A DNA stretch of 64,000 bases from Cupriavidus pauculus (GTDB taxonomy: Bacteria > Pseudomonadota > Gammaproteobacteria > Burkholderiales > Burkholderiaceae), in contig NZ_CP033969.1 in NCBI RefSeq assembly GCF_003854935.1, forward strand, positions 744,001-808,000, written 5' to 3'. How positions within the stretch are numbered: position 1 is the first letter of the stretch; every line of letters starts with the position of its first letter. Shown here in pieces: positions 1 through 11,289 of this stretch. The translations under genes and the position numbers were made by a program. The notes under the pieces are model-generated. The model searched no databases. It was not told the origin of the DNA and saw only the letters and a program-made list of their open reading frames with translations.

Positions 1-554
1 TGGTCGCGCTGCGAGATGCGGCCCAGGTAGCCCACCACGTGGCTGGCCGACTCGCCCAGCGGATACTGGCGGAACAGCCGCGCGCGCACGTCCACGCCCG
101 GAAAGCGGAAGCGCTGGGCCGAAAACTTCGCCACTTCCTCGTCGGTGAGCTGGCTGCGGATCGGCAGGCTCTCGAAGCTGCGCGATTCCTCCAGCAGCCG
201 CTTGAAGCGGCGGCGGTCGCGCGGCTGGATGTCGACGAGCCGCGCCAGTTCCTCGATGGTGTTGTCCAGCGTGTCGGTCAGCTTGGACGGCGTGATTTCC
301 AGCGTGTACGCCGAATAGTTGCGCGCCAGGATCACCCCGTTGCGGTCCATGATGATGCCGCGGTTGGGCTCGATCGGCGCCACGGAGATGCGGTTGTCCT
401 CGGCCTTGGCCGAGTACTGGTCGTGCTTGTACCACTGCAGCCACAGGAAGCGGGTGAACAGCAGGCCAAAGCAGATGACCGTGAACAGGGCGGCCGCCGC
501 CACGCGGATGCGGAAGCGGCCGATTTCCAGTTCGACGTTGCGGATTTCGGTCAT
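1..554 (-). CDS. mrdA: Penicillin-binding protein 2, N-terminal part (cut by window start)
   Basis: This is the first 184 or so residues of the elongasome transpeptidase PBP2, which cross-links peptidoglycan during lateral wall growth. Visible are a short cytoplasmic N-terminus, one membrane anchor at about residues 15-37, then the PBP dimerisation domain with the RGIIMDRNGVILA stretch typical of class B PBPs. The catalytic transpeptidase domain lies beyond the window edge. The ATG at 554 follows mreD by about 34 bp on the same strand, the usual mreBCD-mrdA order. The family assignment rests on the N-terminal sequence and this context. Confidence 0.93.
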   Translation of the reverse strand, partial: MTEIRNVELEIGRFRIRVAAAALFTVICFGLLFTRFLWLQWYKHDQYSAKAEDNRISVAPIEPNRGIIMDRNGVILARNYSAYTLEITPSKLTDTLDNTIEELARLVDIQPRDRRRFKRLLEESRSFESLPIRSQLTDEEVAKFSAQRFRFPGVDVRARLFRQYPLGESASHVVGYLGRISQRD

Positions 555-588
555 GGCGGTACTGCGGCGGCTGGGCGGTAGGGTTGGA

Positions 589-1101
589 CTAGATCGGCCG
601 CGTCTCGTCGACGTCGGCCGAACGGCGCTGGGGCGCCAGCAGCAGCGCGGTGGCCATCGGCCAGAGCACCGCCTCGATCACCGGGGCCACCAGCAGCGGC
701 CAGCCCGGCAGCGGCGCACCCATCGCCAGCCGGATCACCACCGGCACGGCATGGGTGATGAACAGCAGCGGCATCACGTGCAGCGCCTGGGTATAGACCG
801 AGAACCACAGCACGCGGCGGTGGATGGTGATCGCAAAGTAGGCCAGCAGCGTGTACGCCAGCGCGTGCTCGCCCAGCAGCCGGGCGTCATGCACGTCCAT
901 CAGCAGGCCCAGCAGGAACGCCACGCCCATGCCCACCTTGCGCGGCTGGTGGATGTTCCAGAACACCAGCACCAGCGCCACCATGTCCGGGATCCAGAGC
1001 GTGGTGCCCCACGGCATCAGGTTCCACAGGAAGGCCAGCACGAACGTCAGCGCGATGAAGACCGGGTTGACCGGCCGCAACAGGTATTGGGACGTCGTCA
1101 C
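589..1101 (-). CDS. mreD: Rod shape-determining protein MreD
   Basis: This is a small integral membrane protein of the rod complex, 170 residues with about five hydrophobic segments. The start is a GTG at 1101 whose bases overlap the mreC stop (GTGA), a classic sign of translational coupling. A longer reading frame extends upstream through mreC, but its extra N-terminus is Ala/Gly/Arg-rich shadow sequence and is rejected. The hydrophobic pattern, length and position between mreC and mrdA support the call. Confidence 0.92.
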   Translation of the reverse strand: MTTSQYLLRPVNPVFIALTFVLAFLWNLMPWGTTLWIPDMVALVLVFWNIHQPRKVGMGVAFLLGLLMDVHDARLLGEHALAYTLLAYFAITIHRRVLWFSVYTQALHVMPLLFITHAVPVVIRLAMGAPLPGWPLLVAPVIEAVLWPMATALLLAPQRRSADVDETRPI

Positions 1102-2084
1102 TGGGCTCGCTCCAGGGATTTCTGGCGATCGGTGGACTTGTCGCCGGGCTTGTCGGCCGCCTTCTGCTCTGCGCCGGCGCGGGCGGCGGCGGAACGGGCG
1201 CCCTTCTCGGCCTTGGCCGGGGCGGTTTCCTCCTGCGGGCGCGGGCCCAGGCCCGACTCGTAGCGCACCACCAGCAGTTGCCGGTGCGAGCGCACGCCCG
1301 CCACCGGCTCGCAATAGACGCGCGAGAACGCGGTATCGGCCTTGCGCTCGATCTGCACGACCTTCGCCACCGGCAGGCCCGGCGGATAGGTGCCGTCCAG
1401 GCCCGACGTCACCAGCAGGTCGCCCTGCTGCAGGTCGGCCGATGCCGCCATGAAGCGCAGGTCCAGCAGCCCGGCGCGCGACCCGCCAAACGCCACGCTG
1501 CGCAGCCCGTTGCGCACCACCTGGACGGGGATGGCCTGGTCCTTGTCGGTCAGCAGCGTCACTTCGGACTGGAACGGCGACACCCGCGTGACCTGGCCGA
1601 TCACGCCGCGCTCGTCGATCACGGGATAGCCGGTGCGCAGGCCCTGGGCGCTGCCGCGGTCGATCACGATGCGCTGGCTGTACGGGTCGCGGGCGTCGTA
1701 GAGGATCTCGGCCGCCGTGACCGGCGTGGCCGACTGCTGCTGCAGGTTCAGCAGCTTGCGAAGCTGGCCGTTCTCGGCCTCCAGCTGGGACTGGCGCACG
1801 TAGGCGTTGGCCTGCTCCACCGCGTGGCGGCGCAGTTCGCGGTTTTCATTGGCCAGCGTGACCGATGACTGGGCGTAGTCGAAGACGCCGCGCAGGGCGT
1901 CGCGCGGCACCAGTACCAGCCGCTCCACCGGCATCAGCACGGTAGCGGCCACCTGGCGGGCGATGCGCATGGCGTCGAAGCGCGCGTCGACGATCAGCAG
2001 CGCCAGCGCGATCGCCACGAAGACGACCAGCCGGGCGACAGCGGACGTGCCTTGCTTGAAGAGCGGCGGTGGAGAGTAATCCAT
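1098..2084 (-). CDS. mreC: Rod shape-determining protein MreC
   Basis: MreC is a bitopic periplasmic scaffold that links MreB filaments to PBP2. The 328-residue product has a short cytoplasmic N-terminus, one membrane segment at about residues 14-34, a coiled coil at about 65-115 (Glu/Gln/Leu-rich), then the beta-rich MreC domain. About the last 45 residues are a charged, low-complexity Ala/Lys/Glu tail, a variable part of the family. It lies 138 bp downstream of mreB and overlaps mreD by 4 bp. Confidence 0.95.
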   Translation of the reverse strand: MDYSPPPLFKQGTSAVARLVVFVAIALALLIVDARFDAMRIARQVAATVLMPVERLVLVPRDALRGVFDYAQSSVTLANENRELRRHAVEQANAYVRQSQLEAENGQLRKLLNLQQQSATPVTAAEILYDARDPYSQRIVIDRGSAQGLRTGYPVIDERGVIGQVTRVSPFQSEVTLLTDKDQAIPVQVVRNGLRSVAFGGSRAGLLDLRFMAASADLQQGDLLVTSGLDGTYPPGLPVAKVVQIERKADTAFSRVYCEPVAGVRSHRQLLVVRYESGLGPRPQEETAPAKAEKGARSAAARAGAEQKAADKPGDKSTDRQKSLERAQ

Positions 2085-2222
2085 TTACCGGTGGGCAGGC
2101 GAAACCCATCCGCCAGCGCGCCCGCGGCCCCCGGGCGGGGCGGGGCGGAACGGGCTGGCGGGCGTAGACATCGAAGGGCGCGGGGACGGGGCGACGCGGG
2201 TCACCACGGTCCCAGCCACGTA

Positions 2223-4112
<1,890 letters not shown>

Positions 4113-4412
4113 ATGGCTCTCGAACTCTCCGACGTCAAGCGCATCGCGCATCTGGCCCGCATCGAAACCAGCGATGCCGAGGCCGAGCAGACGCTTGCCC
4201 AGCTCAACAACTTCTTCTCCCTGGTGGAACAGATGCAGGCGGTGGACACCACCGGCATCGAACCGCTGGCCCACCCGCTGTCGGCCGTGCGCGACATCGC
4301 CCAGCGCCTGCGCGACGACGCCGTGACCGAGTCCGACCGCCGCGACGACTACCAGCGCCCCGCGCCCGCCACCGAAGGCGGCCTGTACCTGGTGCCGAAG
4401 GTCATCGAGTGA
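4113..4412 (+). CDS. gatC: Asp-tRNA(Asn)/Glu-tRNA(Gln) amidotransferase subunit C
   Basis: GatC is the small 99-residue subunit that stabilises GatA-GatB in the complex converting mischarged Glu-tRNA(Gln) or Asp-tRNA(Asn) to the correct amide. The sequence has the typical start ([18 protein letters not shown]), the helical belt, and the C-terminal [10 protein letters not shown] ending. The ATG at 4113 was chosen because the upstream in-frame extension is Pro/Arg-rich. gatA follows after 49 bp. Confidence 0.97.
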   Translation: MALELSDVKRIAHLARIETSDAEAEQTLAQLNNFFSLVEQMQAVDTTGIEPLAHPLSAVRDIAQRLRDDAVTESDRRDDYQRPAPATEGGLYLVPKVIE

Positions 4413-4461
4413 CGACGCCCGCCCAGCCGTCGCCCACCCTCCAGCCGCCTGCCGATCCGAC

Positions 4462-5961
4462 ATGACCTTTTCCGCCGACCAACAGACCTCCCTGCGCCAG
4501 ATCGCCGACGCGCTGGCCGCCCGCACCATTTCCGCCGAGGAACTCGCGCGCGACTACCTGGCCCGCATCGACGCGGCCCGTGACCTGAACGCCTTTGTCG
4601 ACGTCGACGCCGGGCGCACGCTGGCCCAGGCCCGTGCCGCCGACGAGCGGCGCGCCAACGGCCAGGCCGGCCCGCTGACCGGCGTGCCGATCGCCCACAA
4701 GGACGTCTTCGTGACGCGCGGCTGGAAGTCCACCGCCGGCTCGAAGATGCTGGCCGGCTACGAGAGCCCGTTCGACGCCACCGTGGTCGAGCGCCTGGCC
4801 GCCGCCGGCATGGTCACGCTGGGCAAGACCAACATGGACGAATTCGCGATGGGGTCGTCCAACGAGAACGCCTGGCAGGGGCCGGTGCGCAACCCGTGGG
4901 ACACCAGCCGCGTGCCGGGCGGGTCGTCGGGCGGGTCCGCCGCCGCCGTGGCCGCGGGCCTGGCCCCGGCCGCCACGGGCACCGACACTGGCGGCTCGAT
5001 CCGCCAGCCGGCGTCGTTCTCGGGCATCACCGGCATCAAGCCGACGTACGGCCGCGTGTCGCGCTACGGCATGATCGCGTTCGCGTCGTCGCTGGACCAG
5101 GGCGGCCCGATGGCCCACACGGCCGAGGACTGCGCGCTGCTGCTCAACGCGATGGCCGGTTTCGACCCGAAGGATTCCACGAGCCTGTCGCCCGAGCAGG
5201 GCGGCGTGGACGAGGACTTCACCCGCCTGCTGGGCCAGCCGCGCGCCGGCGCCAGCGCGTCGCAGCCGCTGGCCGGCCTGCGCATCGGCCTGCCGCGCGA
5301 GTACTTCGGCAAGGGGCTGTCGGCCGACGTCGAACAGGCCGTGCGCGCCGCGCTGGCCCAGTACGAGAAGCTGGGTGCCACGCTGGTCGACGTCTCGCTG
5401 CCCAAGACCGAGCTGTCGATCCCGGTGTACTACATCATCGCGCCGGCCGAGGCGTCGTCGAACCTGTCGCGCTTCGACGGGGTGCGCTACGGCCACCGCG
5501 CCGCCGAGTACCGCGACCTGCTGGACATGTACAAGAAGAGCCGCGCCGAGGGCTTCGGCCCCGAGGTCAAGCGCCGCATCATGGTGGGCACCTACGTGCT
5601 GTCGCACGGCTACTACGACGCCTACTACCTGCAGGCGCAGAAGATCCGCCGCATCATCGCCGACGACTTCCAGCGCGCGTTTGCCGAGTGCGACGTGATC
5701 ATGGGCCCGGTGGCGCCCAGCGTGGCCTGGAAGCTGGGCGAGAAGACCGCCGACCCGGTGCAGATGTACCTGGCCGACATCTTCACGCTGTCCACCAGCC
5801 TGGCCGGCCTGCCCGGCATGAGCGTGCCGGCCGGCTTTGGCGACGGCAACATGCCCGTCGGCCTGCAGATCATCGGCAACTACTTTGACGAAGCGCGCCT
5901 GCTGCAGGTGGCCCATGCCTTCCAGCAGGCCACCGACTGGCACCTGCGCCGTCCGGCCTGA
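4462..5961 (+). CDS. gatA: Asp-tRNA(Asn)/Glu-tRNA(Gln) amidotransferase subunit A
   Basis: GatA is the glutaminase subunit, an amidase-signature enzyme that releases ammonia for transamidation by GatB. The Ser-cisSer-Lys triad is visible as Lys80 (AHKDVF), Ser155 in GGSSGGSAA and nucleophile Ser179 in [11 protein letters not shown]. At 499 residues it is a normal full-length subunit. It follows gatC; gatB lies 1.7 kb further on, separated by two unrelated genes. Confidence 0.98.
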   Translation: MTFSADQQTSLRQIADALAARTISAEELARDYLARIDAARDLNAFVDVDAGRTLAQARAADERRANGQAGPLTGVPIAHKDVFVTRGWKSTAGSKMLAGYESPFDATVVERLAAAGMVTLGKTNMDEFAMGSSNENAWQGPVRNPWDTSRVPGGSSGGSAAAVAAGLAPAATGTDTGGSIRQPASFSGITGIKPTYGRVSRYGMIAFASSLDQGGPMAHTAEDCALLLNAMAGFDPKDSTSLSPEQGGVDEDFTRLLGQPRAGASASQPLAGLRIGLPREYFGKGLSADVEQAVRAALAQYEKLGATLVDVSLPKTELSIPVYYIIAPAEASSNLSRFDGVRYGHRAAEYRDLLDMYKKSRAEGFGPEVKRRIMVGTYVLSHGYYDAYYLQAQKIRRIIADDFQRAFAECDVIMGPVAPSVAWKLGEKTADPVQMYLADIFTLSTSLAGLPGMSVPAGFGDGNMPVGLQIIGNYFDEARLLQVAHAFQQATDWHLRRPA

Positions 5962-5977
5962 ACGGGGCGCCCGGACC

Positions 5978-6457
5978 ATGCGCCTGCACGCCCTGCCCCG
6001 CCTGCCGCTGCGGCTGGCCGCCGCCCTGACGCTGGCCGTGATGGCCACGCTGCTGGCCGGCTGCCAGATCCCGTTCGTCGGCCGCTCCACGCCCATCGCG
6101 GCGCGTGACATCGACCTGGTCGGCAACTGCCAGCGTACCGAGGAAGACGGCTTCCGCGAGGACGCGCAGTTGCGCGTGGCCGACAACACCGTGCAGCAGC
6201 TGAACTGGAAGCTGTGGGTCGGCAAGCGCGGCTCGTGCAGCTTCAACCTGGCCGAGTTCCGCCAGGTGCGCAAGACGCCACACATCGAGCTGCGCGCCAA
6301 CGACGGCAGCGCCTGCAAGCTGATGGTCTGGCAGGACCCGCGCCGCGTCACGCTGGCGCACGCGGGCTGCCAGGCGCGCTGCACGCCGGGCATCTACGAG
6401 GAAGCCTGGCCCGTGATGTTCGAGCCGGGCACCGGCGCCTGCGCCAGCACGCGCTAG
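5978..6457 (+). CDS. Putative lipoprotein between gatA and gatB
   Basis: A 159-residue protein of unrecognised family. Its N-terminus has arginines, a hydrophobic stretch and a lipobox-like LLAGC, so it is probably an outer- or inner-membrane lipoprotein. The mature part has several cysteines (GNCQ, GSCSF, SACKL, HAGCQARCTPG) that could form disulfides. It starts 16 bp after gatA and is followed 25 bp later by the next gene, suggesting co-transcription. The upstream in-frame extension inside gatA is rejected because the signal peptide begins at 5978. No function can be assigned. Confidence 0.8.
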   Translation: MRLHALPRLPLRLAAALTLAVMATLLAGCQIPFVGRSTPIAARDIDLVGNCQRTEEDGFREDAQLRVADNTVQQLNWKLWVGKRGSCSFNLAEFRQVRKTPHIELRANDGSACKLMVWQDPRRVTLAHAGCQARCTPGIYEEAWPVMFEPGTGACASTR

Positions 6458-6482
6458 CGGCCCGCCCAACCAGACCCAGACC

Positions 6483-7559
6483 ATGGCGCTGCCCCAGCCC
6501 GCCTCTGCCCGGCCACCGACGGTTCCCACCGTGGTGGGCCGCTGGCTGCGCGGCACGCTGGCGGCCGGCGCCATCGCCATCGCGCTGATGCCATCGGCGC
6601 CGGCCCAGCCAACCGTGGCGCTGGCGCCGATGGCGCCCGCCGCGCCGCTGCCGGCCCTGTCGGCACCGGCCAGCACGCCGCTCGCGATGCCTGCCACGGC
6701 CACCGAACCCGCCACCGCGCGCGTGCGCCTGCCCGCCGAGCCCGGCATGCCGGCGCTGACCGCGTACTGGTTCATGCCGCGCGAGGGCTCGGTCGCCCGC
6801 AGCCAGCCGCTGCCCGTGGTGGTGGCGCTGCACGGCTGCGGCGGGCTGGTCGACATGAAGGTGGCGGCCCGGCGCGCCGGCACCATCGAGGAAGTCATCG
6901 ACCCGGCCGGGGGGCTGCAGACCCGCTACCGCGACTATGCGCACTGGCTGACCGAGCGCGGCTACGCGGTGCTGATGCCCGACAGCTTCAGCCCGCGCGG
7001 CAAGGCGCAGGGCATCTGCACCGAGGCGCTGGACAACCGCGCCATCGACGAGAAGACCCGCCGCGCCGACACGCTGGCCGCGCTGCGCTGGGTGGCCAGG
7101 CAGCCCGGCATCGACACGCGGCGCATCGTGCTGCTGGGCTGGTCCAACGGCGCGCAGGCCGTGCTGGCGACGATCGACGCCAGCCGCCCGTGGCCCGAAG
7201 GCACGCCCACCGTGGACCGCGCCGTGGCGTTCTACCCCGGCTGCAAGCGCGCCGTGCAGCAGCACGACTTCCGGCTGCGCACGCCGCTGCTGCTGATGAT
7301 TGGCGGCGCCGACGACTGGACGCCCGCCACGCGCTGCGCGATGCTGCAGAATGCAGTGCAGAGCCGGCAGCCCAAGGCCCGTTTCCGCCTGGAGATCTAT
7401 CCCGGCGCGTACCACGGCTTCGACGGCACCAGCGAACTCCACGTGCGGCGCGACGTTGCCGCGCGCCAGGGGTCCGGTGTCACGGTCGGCGGCGACGCCG
7501 TGGCGCGCGTGGCCGCGCTGGCGCAACTCGATTCATGGCTGGCGAGCCCGGACCCCTGA
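6483..7559 (+). CDS. Dienelactone-hydrolase-like alpha/beta hydrolase, exported
   Basis: A 358-residue alpha/beta hydrolase. The N-terminus holds an Arg-containing segment and a hydrophobic stretch at about residues 21-42, followed by an Ala/Pro-rich linker, suggesting export or anchoring. The hydrolase core shows an oxyanion HGCGGL motif, the nucleophile elbow GWSNG (Ser about 221), an acidic residue in GGADDWTP (about 277) and a histidine in YHGFDG (about 311). The substrate is unknown; the fold resembles dienelactone hydrolases, but cleavage of that lactone is not implied. It lies in the gat cluster, ending 76 bp before gatB. Confidence 0.85.
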   Translation: MALPQPASARPPTVPTVVGRWLRGTLAAGAIAIALMPSAPAQPTVALAPMAPAAPLPALSAPASTPLAMPATATEPATARVRLPAEPGMPALTAYWFMPREGSVARSQPLPVVVALHGCGGLVDMKVAARRAGTIEEVIDPAGGLQTRYRDYAHWLTERGYAVLMPDSFSPRGKAQGICTEALDNRAIDEKTRRADTLAALRWVARQPGIDTRRIVLLGWSNGAQAVLATIDASRPWPEGTPTVDRAVAFYPGCKRAVQQHDFRLRTPLLLMIGGADDWTPATRCAMLQNAVQSRQPKARFRLEIYPGAYHGFDGTSELHVRRDVAARQGSGVTVGGDAVARVAALAQLDSWLASPDP

Positions 7560-7635
7560 CGACACCCAGACGCGGGACCCGGATTCGACACCAAACGCAC
7601 ACCGATACAGCAAGACTTCATACAGGAATACCGCC

Positions 7636-9090
7636 ATGCAATGGGAAGTGGTGATCGGCCTGGAGACGCATACGCAGCTCTCCACGGCCTCCAAGATTTT
7701 CTCCGGCAGCTCCACCGCGTTCGGGGCCGCCCCGAACACGCAGGCGTCGCCGGTTGACCTGGCGCTGCCGGGCGTGCTGCCGGTGCTGAACAAGGGCGCC
7801 GTGGAGCGCGCCATCCAGTTCGGGCTGGCGATTGGCGCCAGGATCGCGCCGCGCAGCATCTTCGCACGCAAGAACTACTTCTACCCCGACCTGCCGAAGG
7901 GCTACCAGATCAGCCAGTACGAGATCCCGGTGGTACAGGGCGGCCAGATCACGATCCAGGTGGAAGGCAAGCAGGGCGTCTACGAGAAGACCGTCAACCT
8001 GACGCGCGCGCACCTGGAGGAAGACGCCGGCAAGTCGCTGCACGAGGACTTCGCGGGCATGACCGGCATCGACCTGAACCGCGCCGGCACGCCGCTGCTG
8101 GAAATCGTGACCGAGCCCGACATGCGCAGCTCGGCCGAGGCCGTGGCCTACGCCCGCGCGCTGCATTCGCTGGTGGTGTGGCTCGGCATCTGCGACGGCA
8201 ACATGCAGGAAGGCAGCTTCCGCTGCGACGCCAACGTGTCGGTGCGCCCGGTGGGCCAGGAGAAGTTCGGCACCCGGCGCGAGATCAAGAACCTGAACTC
8301 GTTCCGGTTCCTGCAGCAGGCCATCGACTATGAAGTGCAATGGCAAATCGCCGAGATCGAGGACGGCCGCGAGATCGTCCAGGCCACCGTGCTGTTCGAT
8401 CCGGACACCGGCGAGACGCGCGCGATGCGCACCAAGGAAGACGCGCACGACTACCGCTACTTCCCCGACCCGGACCTGATGCCGCTGGAGATCGACGCGG
8501 CCTGGATCGAGCGCGTGCAGCGCGACCTGCCCGAGCTGCCGGCGGCCATGCAGGCGCGCTTCGTGTCGCAGTACGGCCTGTCGGCCTACGACGCCAGCAC
8601 CATCACGGCCACCAAGTCGATGGCCGCCTACTACGAGGCCGTGGTGCAGGCCGTGGGTGCCGCCAGCGCCAAGCCGGCCGCCAACTGGCTGATGGGCGAC
8701 GTGGCGTCGCAGCTCAACCGCGACGGCATCACCATCGACGAGGCGCCGGTCCAGCCGGCCCAACTGGCGAAACTGCTATCGCGCATTGCCGACGGCACGG
8801 TGTCGAACAACACCGCCAAGAAAGACGTCTTCCCGGCGATGTGGGCCGGCGAGAGCGACGGCGACGCCGACGCGATCATCGCCGCCAAGGGCCTGAAGCA
8901 GATGTCCGACACGGGCGAGCTGGAAAAGATCATCGACGACGTACTGGCCGCCAACGCCAAGTCGGTCGAGGAATTCCGCGCCGGCAAGGAAAAGGCGTTC
9001 AACGCACTGGTCGGCCAGGCCATGAAGGCCACCAAGGGCAAGGCCAACCCGGCCCAGGTCAACGAACTGCTGAAGAAGAAGCTGGGCTGA
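7636..9090 (+). CDS. gatB: Asp-tRNA(Asn)/Glu-tRNA(Gln) amidotransferase subunit B
   Basis: GatB is the 484-residue kinase/transamidase subunit: it phosphorylates the misacylated Glu or Asp and accepts ammonia from GatA. The start [15 protein letters not shown] at 7636 is the conserved N-terminus; family motifs include [19 protein letters not shown] and the C-terminal YqeY-like tRNA-binding tail ending in [14 protein letters not shown]. It is the last gene of the gat cluster and is followed by a strong intrinsic terminator. Confidence 0.98.
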   Translation: MQWEVVIGLETHTQLSTASKIFSGSSTAFGAAPNTQASPVDLALPGVLPVLNKGAVERAIQFGLAIGARIAPRSIFARKNYFYPDLPKGYQISQYEIPVVQGGQITIQVEGKQGVYEKTVNLTRAHLEEDAGKSLHEDFAGMTGIDLNRAGTPLLEIVTEPDMRSSAEAVAYARALHSLVVWLGICDGNMQEGSFRCDANVSVRPVGQEKFGTRREIKNLNSFRFLQQAIDYEVQWQIAEIEDGREIVQATVLFDPDTGETRAMRTKEDAHDYRYFPDPDLMPLEIDAAWIERVQRDLPELPAAMQARFVSQYGLSAYDASTITATKSMAAYYEAVVQAVGAASAKPAANWLMGDVASQLNRDGITIDEAPVQPAQLAKLLSRIADGTVSNNTAKKDVFPAMWAGESDGDADAIIAAKGLKQMSDTGELEKIIDDVLAANAKSVEEFRAGKEKAFNALVGQAMKATKGKANPAQVNELLKKKLG

Positions 9091-9112
9091 GCGGGATCGG
9101 CATCCTGGAATG

Positions 9113-9152
9113 AAAGCCGGCCACGCCCGAGAGGGGGTGGCCGGCTTTTTTC
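9113..9152 (+). terminator. Rho-independent terminator after gatB
   Basis: A perfect 12-bp stem (AAAGCCGGCCAC at 9113-9124 paired with 9137-9148) with a 12-nt loop, followed by further T residues to 9151. It ends the gatCAB transcript. It is 23 bases after the gatB stop. Confidence 0.93.
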
Positions 9153-9173
9153 ATGGGTGCGGATGGCTGCCGG

Positions 9174-10256
9174 TCAGCCCCGCCCTTCCAGCGCGGCCAG
9201 CCGTGTCTGCAAGCCGGCCAGTTGTTCCAGCAGGGCGTTGAGCTGCCCCAGGTTCACGGCGTCGTTGGCCTCGGTGCCCGCCGCCACGTTGACGATCTGC
9301 CGCGGCAGGTCCGGCGCGCCGACGGAGACGGCCTGCGCGCGGTCGCACGTGGAGCCAGCGCCAAGTGCCACGCTGCCGGTTGCGGTCGCCGATGCCGCGC
9401 TGCCGAGTGCCACGGTGTTGCCGCTGGTAGCGCTGGCGTTGGAGCCCACGGCGAGCGCCGCGTTGCCCTCGCCGCTGGCGCGGGCACTGACGCCCACCGC
9501 AACGTCGCCGGTACTGGACGCGTGCGCGCGGCCGCCGATGGCCTGCGCGCTGTCGGCGGTGGCAGCGGCGCCGGACCCGATCGCCATCGCGCTTTCCCCG
9601 CCCGGCGCCAGCGCGCCCCGGCCGATGGCGATGCTGTTGGGGCCGCCCGCGCCGGCACCGGGGCCGAAAGCGATCGATTCGGTGCCCGCGGCCACCGAAT
9701 CGCGCCCGGCGCTGTTGACGTGCAGGTACTTGGGACCCCGCGTGCCATCCTCCAGCGCGGTCACCCGCTTGGCGGTGGCATCGAGCTGGCTGCCGTTCAC
9801 GGCATCGGTACTGGTTTCCGAGACCGCGCCCGGCGCCACGTTGACGATTATCCGGCGCGTATTGGCGTTGCCCACCGATACCACGTCGTCGGCGTCGGCC
9901 GTGCTGTGGGCGCCCAGCGCCACGCTGCGCGCGCCGGCCGCCGAGGCGTGATAGCCCAGCGCCAGCGCGCTTTCGGCGTTGGCCGACGCATCGACGCCGA
10001 ACGCCTGGGCCGCGTGGGCGGCCGCCACCGAATGCCCGCCGATGGCCAGCGCCCGCGTGCCGCTGGCCTGCACCACGCCGCCGATCGCAATCGAATTGTG
10101 TTCGCCGGTGGCCCGGGCCATGACGCCGAATGCCATGTTCTCGACGCCGCTGGCCACCGCCACCGGCCCCACGGCCACCGAATCGGCGCCAGATGCATTG
10201 GCATCCTCGCTCCAGCCCGGGTTCACTCGAAAGTATTTGATGCCTTCCTGCGCCAT
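9174..10256 (-). CDS. Orphan YadA-head-repeat protein with two head-neck modules
   Basis: A 360-residue protein built from about 14-residue repeats of the trimeric-autotransporter head type (SVAVG, SIAIG, SVALG recurring). It begins with GIKYFRVNP, as many such heads do, has a first neck (VSVGNANTRRIIVNVAPG ... TDAVNGSQL), a second head starting KYLHVNSAGRDSVAAGTES, and a second neck followed by a short coiled coil ending LQTRLAALEGRG. It has no signal peptide, no extended signal region and no YadA anchor domain, so it cannot reach the surface by the type V route as it stands. A good ribosome site (AGGAG) precedes the ATG at 10256. It may be a non-secreted or otherwise exported trimer, or a relic; the intact frame argues against decay. 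Confidence 0.85.
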   Translation of the reverse strand: MAQEGIKYFRVNPGWSEDANASGADSVAVGPVAVASGVENMAFGVMARATGEHNSIAIGGVVQASGTRALAIGGHSVAAAHAAQAFGVDASANAESALALGYHASAAGARSVALGAHSTADADDVVSVGNANTRRIIVNVAPGAVSETSTDAVNGSQLDATAKRVTALEDGTRGPKYLHVNSAGRDSVAAGTESIAFGPGAGAGGPNSIAIGRGALAPGGESAMAIGSGAAATADSAQAIGGRAHASSTGDVAVGVSARASGEGNAALAVGSNASATSGNTVALGSAASATATGSVALGAGSTCDRAQAVSVGAPDLPRQIVNVAAGTEANDAVNLGQLNALLEQLAGLQTRLAALEGRG

Positions 10257-10358
10257 CGCGTTGCTCCTGATCGTCCGTATTTGTAGGGATGCCCGCCATC
10301 GGCCTGCGATGGCCGGCGACGTAGCAAGGCCATCGTGTCAGACAACCTTTTCGGACGA

Positions 10359-10380
10359 CATGGAAGCGGATGGAGCAACA
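10359..10380 (-). promoter_or_regulatory. Motif shared upstream of both YadA-head genes, copy 1
   Basis: The plus strand reads CATGGAAGCGGATGGAGCAA here, about 100 bp before the start at 10256. A near copy lies at 12359-12380 before the other head gene. In both, CATCG occurs at the same distance (28 bp) to the left. The role is unknown; a shared operator or promoter element is an inference. Confidence 0.4.
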
Positions 10381-10456
10381 CTGACCCATGCCGCCTGCCG
10401 CCGGCATGGCAGCGCGGAGGCGGCAACCAGGGCGATGGGACGGCCGTCGCGGCCGG

Positions 10457-11158
10457 TTACATCGGGCTCTTGGCGCGCAAGCCCTCTTCCAGCAGCGACC
10501 GCAGCTTGGCCAGCGCGCCCGGGTCGCCATGCGCGGCGGCGCGGGCGTACCAGATCTTGGCCTGCTCGATGTCCTTGTCGACGATGCCAGGATAGCCGCG
10601 CTCGTAATAGCTGCCGACGATGTACTGCGCGCCCCCGTCGCCGGCCGTGGCGGCCTTGCTGTACCACGTGAACGCCTGCCCGTAGTCGCGTGGCACGCCG
10701 CGCCCGGTGAAGTAGTTGGTCGCCAGCGCCATCTGGGCCTGCGTGTGGCCGCCCTGCGCGGCACGGGCGTACCAGCGGTTGGCATCCTCCAGCGATTTCG
10801 GCACCAGCTCGCCCCGCTCGTGCAGGTCGCCTAGCGTGTACTGGGCGTGGGTCATCTGGTTGTCGGCGGCCTTGCGCAGCCAGACCAGCGCCTCCTGCGG
10901 CTTGGCGGTCGTGCCTTCGCCGCGCAGCAGCATCATCGCGTAATTGAACTGGGCGAGCCGATTGCCCTTCTGCGCGGCGGCGGCAAAGCCCTGCAGCGCG
11001 GCATCGAAATGGCCAGCCTCGTAGGCGGCCACGGCATCGCGGGTCTGGGACTGGGCGACAGCGGGTGGCTCACCCGCCGCATTCACGCTGCCGGTCAACA
11101 AGGCGGCATAAAGGATGGCGATCAGGCAGAGACGGGCGTAGGCGGGGGTCCGTGGCAT
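10457..11158 (-). CDS. Sel1-repeat (SEL1-like TPR) periplasmic protein
   Basis: A 233-residue protein with a signal peptide (hydrophobic segment at about residues 9-24, probable cleavage near VNAAG), followed by about five Sel1-like repeats such as AAQKGNRLAQFNYAMMLLRG, AADNQMTHAQYTLGDLHERG and AAQGGHTQAQMALATNYFTG. Such repeats form alpha-solenoids that bind proteins, often in envelope or secretion contexts. It lies between two YadA-head genes on the same strand, 200 bp upstream of one and 131 bp downstream of the other. Co-function is suggested only by position. Confidence 0.88.
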   Translation of the reverse strand: MPRTPAYARLCLIAILYAALLTGSVNAAGEPPAVAQSQTRDAVAAYEAGHFDAALQGFAAAAQKGNRLAQFNYAMMLLRGEGTTAKPQEALVWLRKAADNQMTHAQYTLGDLHERGELVPKSLEDANRWYARAAQGGHTQAQMALATNYFTGRGVPRDYGQAFTWYSKAATAGDGGAQYIVGSYYERGYPGIVDKDIEQAKIWYARAAAHGDPGALAKLRSLLEEGLRAKSPM

Positions 11159-11289
11159 GGAAGGCTCCGGAACCTCTGTCGAATCGAGGTCCTGATTTAG
11201 TGTAGGCGGCTTCTGGGCGCCCTCTTATGCCACGGACAAATTACTTAGATCTCGCTATCCTTTTTATATTCTTCGCGCGAATATCGACC

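Noticed and set aside
9174-10256. Full trimeric autotransporter adhesin
   Set aside because: No signal peptide, no anchor barrel at the C-terminus, and no downstream continuation in frame before the terminator.
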